NCBI GenBank assembly: GCA_903861005.1
Contig: CAIOSP010000045.1
Coordinates: 1-64,000, forward strand
Origin: an uncultured Pseudomonadota bacterium
GTDB taxonomy: Bacteria; Myxococcota_A; UBA796; GCA-2862545
Direction: 5' to 3'
Length of the DNA stretch: 64,000 bases
Under the pieces are notes generated by a model. It worked only from the letters and a program-made list of their open reading frames with translations, did not search any database and was not told the origin of the DNA. This document shows positions 17,380-27,231 of this stretch, piece by piece. The first letter of the stretch is position 1, and each line of letters begins with the position of its first letter. The position numbers and the translations under genes were made by a program.

Positions 17380-18837
17380 ATGAACGTCCGCACCGCGCCT
17401 AAGGTCACGATCGTCCGGTTCGCACCCTGGATGACCTTCCAGAACTCTCACCCGCATGACCTCATGTGGCCGTGCGCCGTGCTCTACGCGGCGGGCATCG
17501 CCCGCAAGAAGGGCTGGAACGTCGACGTCTGCGACCTGCACGTCGAGCCGCTCAAGCGCGACGAGATCGTCGACCGCATCACCAGCACCAACCCGGACCT
17601 GGTCCTGCTCGACACCATGACCCCCACCGCCGGTCTGGCCTTCGAGGTCGCGGCGCTGGTCGCCGAGCGTCGCCCCAACCTGCAGATCGTGGGCGTCGGT
17701 CAGCACGCGAGCGAGGCCACCGACCACCTGCTCCGTGACGGCACCGCCTACACCGGCGTGCTGCGCGGCGAGTACGAGGAGGCCTTTGGCGAGCTGCTCG
17801 ACGGCGCCACCCTAGCCTCCATCGACGGCAGCGTGGTGCGGGGCCCGGACGGCCTGATCACCAACGGCAACCGCCGCGAGATCAGCGATGTCGACGGCCT
17901 GCCGCTGATCGACCCGCGCGGCATCCCCACCGACCGCTACCGCATGCGCAGCGTGTCGGTCCCCCAGATGGGCCGCGTGCGCTGGGGCAACCTGCTCACC
18001 AGCCGCGGCTGCCCCTACCCCTGCACGTTCTGCTCGCCGACGCTGCGCCAGTCCTACGGCCGCGGCTACCGCGCCCACAGCGCCGAGCGCGTCGTGGACG
18101 ACATGGCCCGCCTGCACACCGACCACGGCATCACCGCCTGGTACATGATCGACGACGTGTTTAGCCTCAACAAGCAGCGCGTCATCGACATCTGCGACGG
18201 CCTGGCCAAGAAGAAGCTGCCGATGCACTGGACCATCCAGACCCGCGCCGACCTGCTCGACAAGGACGTCTGTGACGCCCTGGTCCGCGGCGGCTGCACC
18301 GCGGTGAAGATGGGCATCGAGTCCGGCGTGCCCCGCATCCTCAAGCAGATCCGCAAGAACGAGACGGCGCCCGAGATGCTGGACGCGGCCCGCATGATAC
18401 GCAAGAGCGGCCTTCAGCTCACCGCCTACTACATGCTCGGACACCCGACCGAGACCCTGGACGACATCGCGGAGACCATGCGCTACGCGCGCGACATCGA
18501 CGCGGACATGATCCAGGTGGCGTTCCACACGCCGTACCCGGGCAGCAAGACCTGGGAAACCTACCGCGAGCGAATCACGGATCTCAACGAGCTCAACCAC
18601 TACGAGACGCAGCACCTCAACGCGTCCGAGGTGAGCAGCGAGGAGCTGGAGCGCCTGCAGCGCGAGTTCTACCTGAAGTACTACTTCTCTCCGCGCATCT
18701 TCACCCGGTACCTGAAGAACCGGCTGCTCTACCGGGCGACCGACCTGGGCGAGTGGGAGCTGGCATTCGGCTCGCTGAAGTACCTGCTCGGCGCCCGCGG
18801 CCTGGCCGACAAGACCAAGGAAAAGGCCCACGCGTGA
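17380..18837 (+). CDS. B12-binding-type radical SAM protein
   Basis: A 485-residue radical SAM enzyme of the class with an N-terminal cobalamin-binding-like Rossmann domain. The first 150 residues have the B12-domain pattern (PCAVLYAAGIARKKGW near the start, then PDLVLLDTMTPT and VGVGQHASEA). The radical SAM core begins with the cluster motif CPYPCTFC (CxxxCxxC) in TSRGCPYPCTFCSPTLRQ, followed by YMIDDVFSLNK and VKMGIESGVPRIL. The target is unknown; relatives act in lipid, hopanoid, cobalamin-dependent methylation or peptide modification. ATG 17380 is preceded by GAGGGA. A DPM1-like glycosyltransferase follows 37 bases downstream, so the two may act on a common lipid or glycan substrate (inference). 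Confidence 0.85.
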   Translation: MNVRTAPKVTIVRFAPWMTFQNSHPHDLMWPCAVLYAAGIARKKGWNVDVCDLHVEPLKRDEIVDRITSTNPDLVLLDTMTPTAGLAFEVAALVAERRPNLQIVGVGQHASEATDHLLRDGTAYTGVLRGEYEEAFGELLDGATLASIDGSVVRGPDGLITNGNRREISDVDGLPLIDPRGIPTDRYRMRSVSVPQMGRVRWGNLLTSRGCPYPCTFCSPTLRQSYGRGYRAHSAERVVDDMARLHTDHGITAWYMIDDVFSLNKQRVIDICDGLAKKKLPMHWTIQTRADLLDKDVCDALVRGGCTAVKMGIESGVPRILKQIRKNETAPEMLDAARMIRKSGLQLTAYYMLGHPTETLDDIAETMRYARDIDADMIQVAFHTPYPGSKTWETYRERITDLNELNHYETQHLNASEVSSEELERLQREFYLKYYFSPRIFTRYLKNRLLYRATDLGEWELAFGSLKYLLGARGLADKTKEKAHA

Positions 18838-18874
18838 GCGGCTCGTCGTCTCGACAACCGCGCGAGCGGCGGAC

Positions 18875-19615
18875 GTGAGCGGGACCGACCCCGTGGCGCT
18901 CCGCCCCTCCCCCCACGTGACCCTCGTGATCCCCACGTTCGACGAGCGGGAGAACGTACGGCCCCTGGTCGACCTGATCGACGCCGCGCTGGCCGGGCTC
19001 GACTGGGAGCTGGTGTTTGTCGACGACGATTCACCAGACGGCACGTCCGAGGCCATTCGGCAGATCGAAGCGCAGGACCCTCGGGTTCGCCTCCTGCACC
19101 GGGTCGGGCGGCGCGGGCTTTCGTCCGCCGTGCTTGAAGGCGCCGCGATGGCGCGCGCGCCCCGCGTCGCGGTGATGGACGCCGACCTCCAGCACGACCC
19201 CAGCACGCTCCGGCACATGCTGGAGCTGCACGCCAACGGCGTGGCCGAGGTGGTGGTCGCCAGCCGCTTTGAGGACGGCGCCACCTTGGCCGGGCTGAAG
19301 GGCTACCGCCGCTGGGTGACCAACCTGGGGATCCGCCTGGCGCAGCGCGCGTCCGGAATCCACCTCGGCGACCCCCTCTCCGGCTACTTCCTGGCGCCTC
19401 GCGACCTGTTCGCCGAGGCAGGCGACCGCGTGTCAGGCTTGGGCTTCAAGATCCTGCTCGACGTGCTGATGTCGGTGGATCGCTCCGTTCGCCTGCGTGA
19501 AGTGCCCACGCCGTTCCGGCCACGGGTGGCAGGACACAGCAAGCTGGGGCTCGATGTGATGGTCGACTACCTCCGACTGCTCTGGCATCACGCGCGGCGG
19601 CGCCGGACGCGGTAG
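18875..19615 (+). CDS. GT2 glycosyltransferase, polyprenol-phosphate mannosyltransferase-like
   Basis: A 246-residue family 2 glycosyltransferase of the dolichol/polyprenol-phosphate mannosyltransferase (DPM1) type, which loads a sugar from a nucleotide donor onto a polyprenyl phosphate. The GT-A core is clear: VTLVIPTFDERENVRPLVD, FVDDDSPDGTSE, GLSSAVLEGA and the metal-binding VAVMDADLQHDP (DxD). Later SRFEDGATLAG, DPLSGYFLAPRD and GHSKLG match DPM1-type enzymes. There are no C-terminal membrane helices, unlike many bacterial relatives. The start is GTG at 18875. It lies just after the radical SAM gene on the same strand. Donor and lipid acceptor are not determinable. Confidence 0.85.
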   Translation: MSGTDPVALRPSPHVTLVIPTFDERENVRPLVDLIDAALAGLDWELVFVDDDSPDGTSEAIRQIEAQDPRVRLLHRVGRRGLSSAVLEGAAMARAPRVAVMDADLQHDPSTLRHMLELHANGVAEVVVASRFEDGATLAGLKGYRRWVTNLGIRLAQRASGIHLGDPLSGYFLAPRDLFAEAGDRVSGLGFKILLDVLMSVDRSVRLREVPTPFRPRVAGHSKLGLDVMVDYLRLLWHHARRRRTR

Positions 19616-19635
19616 ATTCCGACGGTGGGGTCCCC

Positions 19636-21597
<1,962 letters not shown>

Positions 21598-21603
21598 TCG
21601 CAC

Positions 21604-23409
21604 GTGTCCGCCCTGTCCCACGGTCGTACGCTCCCTCGCCTCGCGGTCCTCGCGTGGGCGGTGTGGGGCGTGGCGGCGCGCGCCGGGGAGGACGACGTGG
21701 GCCGAGACCCCGCCGCGGAAGTGGTCGCCGACCTGCTCCAGCACGCCCACGACGGGTCGCTCGACACCGCATGGATCGAGGCGCACATCCGGCCCCGGCC
21801 GATCGGCTGGTCGAACACCGCGCGCACGGCGTGGATGCACGCGCTCGCCCCTGAGGGCCCGCTCACGCTCGCGCTCCAGCGCGCGGGCGGCATCGTTCAT
21901 GTGTCGCGCGAGGAGGGCCCGGCGCGTGTCGTGGTCGACGGCGCTCCCCTGCTGTCGTTCCTGGTGGACACCACCGCAGAGCCCGTGATCGTGGGCGTCG
22001 AACCCACCACCTGCTCGTCGTGTGATGAGCGGACTCGCTTCGTCCGAGATCTCCTGGCGGACATTCGCCGACGCGGGGCGATCGGCCAGCGTCTTCGCGT
22101 GGGCGTGGAGTTGGACGTGGGAACCTGGATGGAGGCCCACCACGAGCTGGACGACCGGCACTGGGCGGAGTGGCTGGACCAGTGGATCCGGACCGACGCC
22201 GACGTGGCCGAGAAGCTGGCGGAGGCCACCGTGATCGACCGCGAGGGCGATCTGATCCGGCTGCGCTACGCCGACGGCGCCGAGGACACCTGGCGGGTCA
22301 CGTGGCACGGCTCGAGCGGCTGGCGCATCGACTACGCCACGCTCGCCGAGTCGTCCGCGCTGCGCTTCTCAGACGACGAGGCGCTCGCGTGGCGCAAGCC
22401 TGAGACCGCGTCGGACGTGACGCTGCGCACCTGGCGTCCCTCCTCCCGCACGCTGGCCGACGGCGCGGGACGCGTGGTCGGACAGGGCGCGGTGGGCGCC
22501 GCCTACGACCCCTGGACAGGCACGGTGGTGATGGCGGTGATCAGCGCTGACCGCGCCGCGTCTGCGATCTTCCGGGTCGACCCCACGTCGGGCGACGTGG
22601 TCGGCCGCACGGCGCTGCCGCTGTTCGACGCGGACGCGGCCTACCCCGCCGGCTCCTGGTACCGGCGCTGGCAGTTCGCGCTCGCGCCGGACGGACAGCG
22701 CGCGGCGGTCGTCACGCCGGACGGCGTGCTCATCGCCGACCTGGCGGCTGGGACGACCAGCCGACTGGCCAAGCACCCCAGCCGGGTCACGGCGCTCGCC
22801 TTCGCGCCTGACGGCACGCTCGTCGAGGGCCTGTCCGACAGCCGGCTCGTGTGGGGCGCGGACACCTGGGCCTTCGGCGACGGCGGTCCGGTGCTGGCGA
22901 TCCACGCCGACCGTCGCGCGCTGTCGGTGGTGACCGGGCACGGCGAGGTCTGGCAGGTCGATCGCAAGACGGGCCAGAGCGACCGGCGCTGGACCGCGTG
23001 CGGAGGCAGCGCCACCGACGCCGCATTCCGCGAGCGTGACGAGAGCTGGCTGGTGAGCTGCGCGTCCGGAGCCCCCCGCACCCACGAGCTGGTGCCGTGG
23101 TTCCGGGGCGACGTCTACGGCTGGGGGAGCGCCGGGGCCGGCGGCGGGGGCACCGCCTGGACCGGTGACGGCAACCACTATGCAGTGCCCGGGCCGGACG
23201 GCCTCGGCGTCACGGTGTGGGACGACCTGCAGAACCGCCCGGAGGTTGGCCTCGGGCTCACCCCGCTCCGCTCCGCCACGTTTGACCTGGGCGGCGCTCA
23301 TCTGCTCGGTCTGACCATCGACGGCGACGTCGTCTGGTGGGACCTGATCGCGGCGCGCCGCCTGCACTTCCTCGCCATCCGCGAAGACCTGGACGGGAGA
23401 TCTCCTTGA
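21604..23409 (+). CDS. Secreted beta-propeller-like protein of unknown function
   Basis: A 601-residue protein with an N-terminal signal-like segment (LPRLAVLAWAVWGVAARA). No family is recognised with confidence. Residues 60-200 form an uncharacterised domain with a Cys pair (TTCSSCDERTRF) and VELDVGTWMEAHHEL. From about residue 260 to the end there are recurrent WD40/quinoprotein-like strands, for example LAPDGQRAAVVTPDGVLIAD, VTALAFAPDGTLVEG and VTGHGEVWQVDRKTG, suggesting a beta-propeller. Start is GTG 21604. Its stop overlaps the TTG start of the phosphatase gene. A sensor or periplasmic scaffold role is a guess. Confidence 0.75.
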   Translation: MSALSHGRTLPRLAVLAWAVWGVAARAGEDDVGRDPAAEVVADLLQHAHDGSLDTAWIEAHIRPRPIGWSNTARTAWMHALAPEGPLTLALQRAGGIVHVSREEGPARVVVDGAPLLSFLVDTTAEPVIVGVEPTTCSSCDERTRFVRDLLADIRRRGAIGQRLRVGVELDVGTWMEAHHELDDRHWAEWLDQWIRTDADVAEKLAEATVIDREGDLIRLRYADGAEDTWRVTWHGSSGWRIDYATLAESSALRFSDDEALAWRKPETASDVTLRTWRPSSRTLADGAGRVVGQGAVGAAYDPWTGTVVMAVISADRAASAIFRVDPTSGDVVGRTALPLFDADAAYPAGSWYRRWQFALAPDGQRAAVVTPDGVLIADLAAGTTSRLAKHPSRVTALAFAPDGTLVEGLSDSRLVWGADTWAFGDGGPVLAIHADRRALSVVTGHGEVWQVDRKTGQSDRRWTACGGSATDAAFRERDESWLVSCASGAPRTHELVPWFRGDVYGWGSAGAGGGGTAWTGDGNHYAVPGPDGLGVTVWDDLQNRPEVGLGLTPLRSATFDLGGAHLLGLTIDGDVVWWDLIAARRLHFLAIREDLDGRSP

Positions 23410-23843
23410 AGTTGTTGATGGTGTGCAGCGGCAACATCTGCCGCTCCCCGATTGCCGAGGCGATCGCCCCGATGCTCGGGGATCGCATGGGGCTCGATGT
23501 TCGCGCCAAATCAGCCGGGACGCTCGGGCTGGTCGACCGGCCCGCCGACGCGAAGTCCGTCGCGGTCTGCCGCGAGATCGGCTTGGACCTGCGCACGCAT
23601 CGGTCCCAGCCGATCTCCCAGGAGCTGGTCGCCTGGGCGGACCGCATCCTGGTGATGGAGCTCAACCACGCCGGTCACGTGCGCGAGTTCTTCCCCGACG
23701 GCGCCGACAAGGTGCTGCAGCTGGGCCCGTTCGCGGGCCTCGCGGAGATCCCAGACCCCATCGGCGGCTGGACCTTCCAGTTCCGTCGCTGCCGAGATCA
23801 GATCCAACGCGGCCTGGAAGAGTTCCTCAAGCGCGCGGGCTGA
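23406..23843 (+). CDS. Low-molecular-weight protein phosphatase
   Basis: A 145-residue low-molecular-weight phosphatase of the tyrosine/arginine phosphatase family. The P-loop CSGNICRSP gives nucleophile Cys7 and Arg13 of the CX5R motif; the general acid is Asp117 in IPDPIGG. Sequences ending with DPxGG and a C-terminal helix such as CRDQIQRGLEEFLKRAG resemble YwlE-type enzymes. In YwlE the P-loop residue is Thr and selects phosphoarginine; here it is Ile11, which fits phosphotyrosine better. Start is TTG at 23406, overlapping the previous stop (TTGA) with GGGAG six bases upstream; the in-frame ATG further along would remove the P-loop context. It is convergent with a Ser/Thr kinase gene. Confidence 0.9.
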   Translation: MKLLMVCSGNICRSPIAEAIAPMLGDRMGLDVRAKSAGTLGLVDRPADAKSVAVCREIGLDLRTHRSQPISQELVAWADRILVMELNHAGHVREFFPDGADKVLQLGPFAGLAEIPDPIGGWTFQFRRCRDQIQRGLEEFLKRAG

Positions 23844-23852
23844 CCGAGCGAC

Positions 23853-25334
23853 CTACTTCCACTTCCAGTGCTCGAAGTCCCAGATGCGCTTGATCTCCTT
23901 GCCGGCGGGCAGGTCGAGCGCGACGGTCACGCGGCGGCCGTCGGGAGACACCACGCTGATGATGTAGCGGCCCGCCGGGAAGCTGCGAGGCTCTCCGTAG
24001 GGCGGCAGCAGCAGGGCGCCGTTCACGTACACGTCGGCCTTCTGCACGGCGCCCAGGGTCAGCATGCCGGACGGCGTGTTCGCCACAGGCGCATTGGCCG
24101 CGGGCGCGGGCTCCACGGTGGGAGGTGGCGTGGAGGGCGCGACGGCGGCCGGCTCGACGGGGACGGGACGGTCCGGCGGCGAAGGCGTGGGGTCCGGGTG
24201 CGAGGCGAGCATGCGGTACAGGCCAAACCCGACGACGAACGCGATCACCACGACGGTCATTCCAGCGAGGCCGGACAACAACATGGTGTCGCGATGTTCG
24301 CGGGTGCCGTCGAGCGAGAAGCCGCTGGGGCTGGGGCGGCTCTCGGAATTGGCGGCCTGGTCGGCCTGGACTGCGACCCGCTTGGGCTGCTCGCGCCGCT
24401 GGATGGCGTCGACCTCGGCGAAGAAGCCGGACATCTCGTCGCGCACGGTGACCGGGTCCGGGAGCAGATCCGACAGCGCCCGACCAAAGTCGGCGGCGGT
24501 CGCGAAGCGCTCGCGCGGGTGACGGGCGAGCGCGCGCTGGAGCACCTTGATCAGCGGCGAGTACTGGGCGTCCAACGTGGGGACGACACGCGACGCGTGA
24601 TCCTCGGACAGCAGCCTTCGGATGTCCTCTTCGGCGTAGCCCTTGAACATGGAGCGGCGAGCGGCCATCTCCCACAGCACAATACCCAACGCGAAGATGT
24701 CCGCGTTCGGGCCAATGCGTTCGCCGACCGCCTGCTCGGGGGCCATGTAGCCCCAGGTGCCCTTCACGGTGCCGGAGCGCTCGTTGCGCAGGCGGCCCTT
24801 GCTGATCCCAAAGTCGAGGATCTTCACGCCGCCTTCGGCCGTCACCATCACGTTGGACGGCTTGATGTCGCGGTGGATCAGGCCCAGCGGCTGCCCAGCG
24901 CCGTCCGATGCCTGGTGGGCAAAGTGGAGCCCCTCACAGGCTTGTCTTCCGATTTCGCAGAGCACGTGAAGCGGGATGACCAGATCATGGCGCGCGGCGG
25001 TGGAGATGACCTTCGAGAGCGTGAGGCCCTCGACGTACTCCATCACGATGAACCAGCGGTCCTTGTCCTCGGCGAAGTCCACGATCTGCACGAGGTTCTG
25101 GTGCCGCATCTGGGCGCCCAGCCGGGCCTCATTGATGAACAGCTCGCGGAACGTGTTCGAGTTCGCGAAGTCCGGCAGGATCACCTTGAGCGCGAAGCGC
25201 GGGCTCACGCCGCCATACACGTCGCGGCGCGCCTCAAAGACCAGCGCCATCCCACCCTTTGAGAGCGGGCGGACAATACGGTACCGCCCGATCGTATCGG
25301 GGATTCCGGCCGTGCCTGTTGCGGTCTCAGTCAT
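23853..25334 (-). CDS. Membrane Ser/Thr protein kinase with PEGA-like C-terminus
   Basis: A 493-residue Hanks-type Ser/Thr kinase. Gly loop and Lys region: RYRIVRPLSKGGMALVFEA and FALKVILPDF. Catalytic loop HRDIKPSNVMV, DFG in KILDFGISKG, APE in GTWGYMAPEQA, all intact, so it should be active. After the kinase (to about 290) come a linker, one membrane helix (MTVVVIAFVVGFGLY, about 355-370), a Pro-rich extracytoplasmic linker and a PEGA-like domain (GMLTLGAVQKADVYVNGALL onward). This layout is frequent in Myxococcota. The plus-strand LMW phosphatase ends ten bases away, convergently; whether they share substrates is unknown. Confidence 0.92.
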   Translation of the reverse strand: MTETATGTAGIPDTIGRYRIVRPLSKGGMALVFEARRDVYGGVSPRFALKVILPDFANSNTFRELFINEARLGAQMRHQNLVQIVDFAEDKDRWFIVMEYVEGLTLSKVISTAARHDLVIPLHVLCEIGRQACEGLHFAHQASDGAGQPLGLIHRDIKPSNVMVTAEGGVKILDFGISKGRLRNERSGTVKGTWGYMAPEQAVGERIGPNADIFALGIVLWEMAARRSMFKGYAEEDIRRLLSEDHASRVVPTLDAQYSPLIKVLQRALARHPRERFATAADFGRALSDLLPDPVTVRDEMSGFFAEVDAIQRREQPKRVAVQADQAANSESRPSPSGFSLDGTREHRDTMLLSGLAGMTVVVIAFVVGFGLYRMLASHPDPTPSPPDRPVPVEPAAVAPSTPPPTVEPAPAANAPVANTPSGMLTLGAVQKADVYVNGALLLPPYGEPRSFPAGRYIISVVSPDGRRVTVALDLPAGKEIKRIWDFEHWKWK

Positions 25335-25405
25335 AAAGTGCCGTTCGGTCGCGCGACCGTATCACGCCGATCCGCGGGTGGTAGCCCGTCGCACGCACGC
25401 TGATC

Positions 25406-27130
25406 CTACATGCGCTTCAAAGGCTTGATCCCAAGCAGATCCAGGCCCAACTCCATCGCGCGCGCGGTCGCGATGACGAGGGTGAGTCTGGACGCCCGGA
25501 CGGCGGGTTCGACGTCGTCACGAAGGACGGGACAGTCCAGGTAGAACTTGGCGAAGAGCTGCGCTGTCCCGAACACGTGGTCCGCGAGGAGGTTGGGGCG
25601 CGCGGTAGACGCCGCCGCGACGATCACCTCGGGCAGGCCCAAGAGCGCCAGGATCAGCTCGCGCTCGGTGGGATGCGTGATCTCGACGGGGACGGGCTCG
25701 TAGCCCTCCAGCCCACCCTTGCGCAGGATGCTGTGGCAGCGCGCGTGTGCGTACATCAAGTACGGCGCGGTGTTGCCCTGGAACGCCAGCATCTTGTCCC
25801 ACTCGAACACCACATCGGACTGCGGGTTCTGGGACAGATCGGCGTACTTCACGGCGCCGACGCCGACCGCCTCCGCGATCAGCACGCGCTCGGACTCCGG
25901 GATCATGTCGGAGCGCTGGTCGACCACGACGCGCGCGCGCCGCGCCGCCTCATCGAGCACGTCGACGAGGTTGACGGTCTGACCGCTCCGCGTCGACGCG
26001 ACCGCGCCGTCCGCGAACTTCAGCATGCCGAACCAGACATGGCGGAAGTCCAGGTCGACGCCCATCTTCCTGGCGGCGGCGAACACCTGCTGGAAGTGCT
26101 GCTGCTGCCGGACGTCGGTGACGTAGACGACGCGCTCGGGGTTCCACGTGGCGATGCGGTGCTGCACGGTCGCCAAATCGGTGGTGCCGTAGAGCGACGC
26201 GCCGTCCCGCTTGCGGATCAGCAGCGGCTTGTCCTTGAGCTGCTCGTCGTCCGGGAAGGCCACCACGATAGCGCCCTGCGACTCGTTCGCGATGCCGCGC
26301 TCGATCAGGCCATCGACCAACGCGTCGAGCTCGTCGCCGTAGGCGCTCTCGCCCAAGACCACGTCGAAGTGAACGCCCAGCCGATCGTAGACGGTCTGGA
26401 ACTCGCGCATGGACGCCGCGCAGAACTCGGCCCACAGGACCCGGTTCGCCTCGTCGCCCGCCTGGAGCTTCACGGTCTCGGCGCGCGCCTCATCGGCGAG
26501 CGTGGGGTGGGACTCCACCTCGGTCCCGAACTTCTGGTAGATGCGCTGAAGCTCAGCGATCGGATCCTCGGCGTAGGCCGACTCGTCCCGCCACAGACGC
26601 CACGCCACGATCAGCTTGCCGAACTGGGTGCCCCAGTCGCCGACGTGGTTGTCGCTGATCACGTTCCAGCCCAGGAACCGGTGCAGGCGGTCGAGCGAAT
26701 TGCCGATGATGGTCGAGCGCAGGTGCCCGACGTGCATGCGCTTGGCGATGTTCGGCGAGCTGTAGTCGATGACAAGCGTGCGACCGTCACCCGGGGTGGG
26801 CACGCCGAAGCGCGCGTCCGCGGCCCGCTGCGCGATCTCCTGACCCAACCAGGCGTCGGTCAGACGGAAGTTCAGGAAGCCCGGTCCCGCGACCTCAGCG
26901 CCGCCGACCGCCGGGTGCGGCGGCAGCTTCTCCAGAATGGCCGACGCCACGGCGCGCGGGTTCTGGCGGAGGTGCTTGGCCAGCCGGAACGCGTGGTTGC
27001 TCTGGTAGTCGCCGTGACGCGGGTCCGCGGTGGGGACCGGCGGCTCCTGGGCCAGCTCCACGTCGCCGTAGCCAGCGGCCGCCGAGGCTTCACGAACGAG
27101 TTCAGTCAGCAGATCGACGACGCTGGACAA
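25406..27130 (-). CDS. argS: Arginyl-tRNA synthetase
   Basis: ArgRS charges tRNA-Arg with arginine. The 574-residue product has an N-terminal Add1-type domain (HGDYQSNHAFRLAKHLRQNP), the class I HIGH motif as SSPNIAKRMHVGHLRSTIIG, a typical DNHVGDWGTQFGKLI, and a C-terminal helical anticodon-binding domain ending LGLDLLGIKPLKRM. The KMSKS equivalent is degenerate (STRSGQTVNL), as in many ArgRS enzymes. The start is TTG, with GGGAGG four bases upstream; no ATG lies near. The short gap to the kinase gene (71 bases) suggests the two may share a transcript. Confidence 0.96.
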   Translation of the reverse strand: MSSVVDLLTELVREASAAAGYGDVELAQEPPVPTADPRHGDYQSNHAFRLAKHLRQNPRAVASAILEKLPPHPAVGGAEVAGPGFLNFRLTDAWLGQEIAQRAADARFGVPTPGDGRTLVIDYSSPNIAKRMHVGHLRSTIIGNSLDRLHRFLGWNVISDNHVGDWGTQFGKLIVAWRLWRDESAYAEDPIAELQRIYQKFGTEVESHPTLADEARAETVKLQAGDEANRVLWAEFCAASMREFQTVYDRLGVHFDVVLGESAYGDELDALVDGLIERGIANESQGAIVVAFPDDEQLKDKPLLIRKRDGASLYGTTDLATVQHRIATWNPERVVYVTDVRQQQHFQQVFAAARKMGVDLDFRHVWFGMLKFADGAVASTRSGQTVNLVDVLDEAARRARVVVDQRSDMIPESERVLIAEAVGVGAVKYADLSQNPQSDVVFEWDKMLAFQGNTAPYLMYAHARCHSILRKGGLEGYEPVPVEITHPTERELILALLGLPEVIVAAASTARPNLLADHVFGTAQLFAKFYLDCPVLRDDVEPAVRASRLTLVIATARAMELGLDLLGIKPLKRM

Positions 27131-27231
27131 AGGCCCTCCCGGCCGGGGCGACCGACTAACACCCCGAGCCTACATACGTCGGACAGCAGGTCGTCCCCAG
27201 GTGCGGTAGTCTCTGTGGGCTCGGAGTGCCG

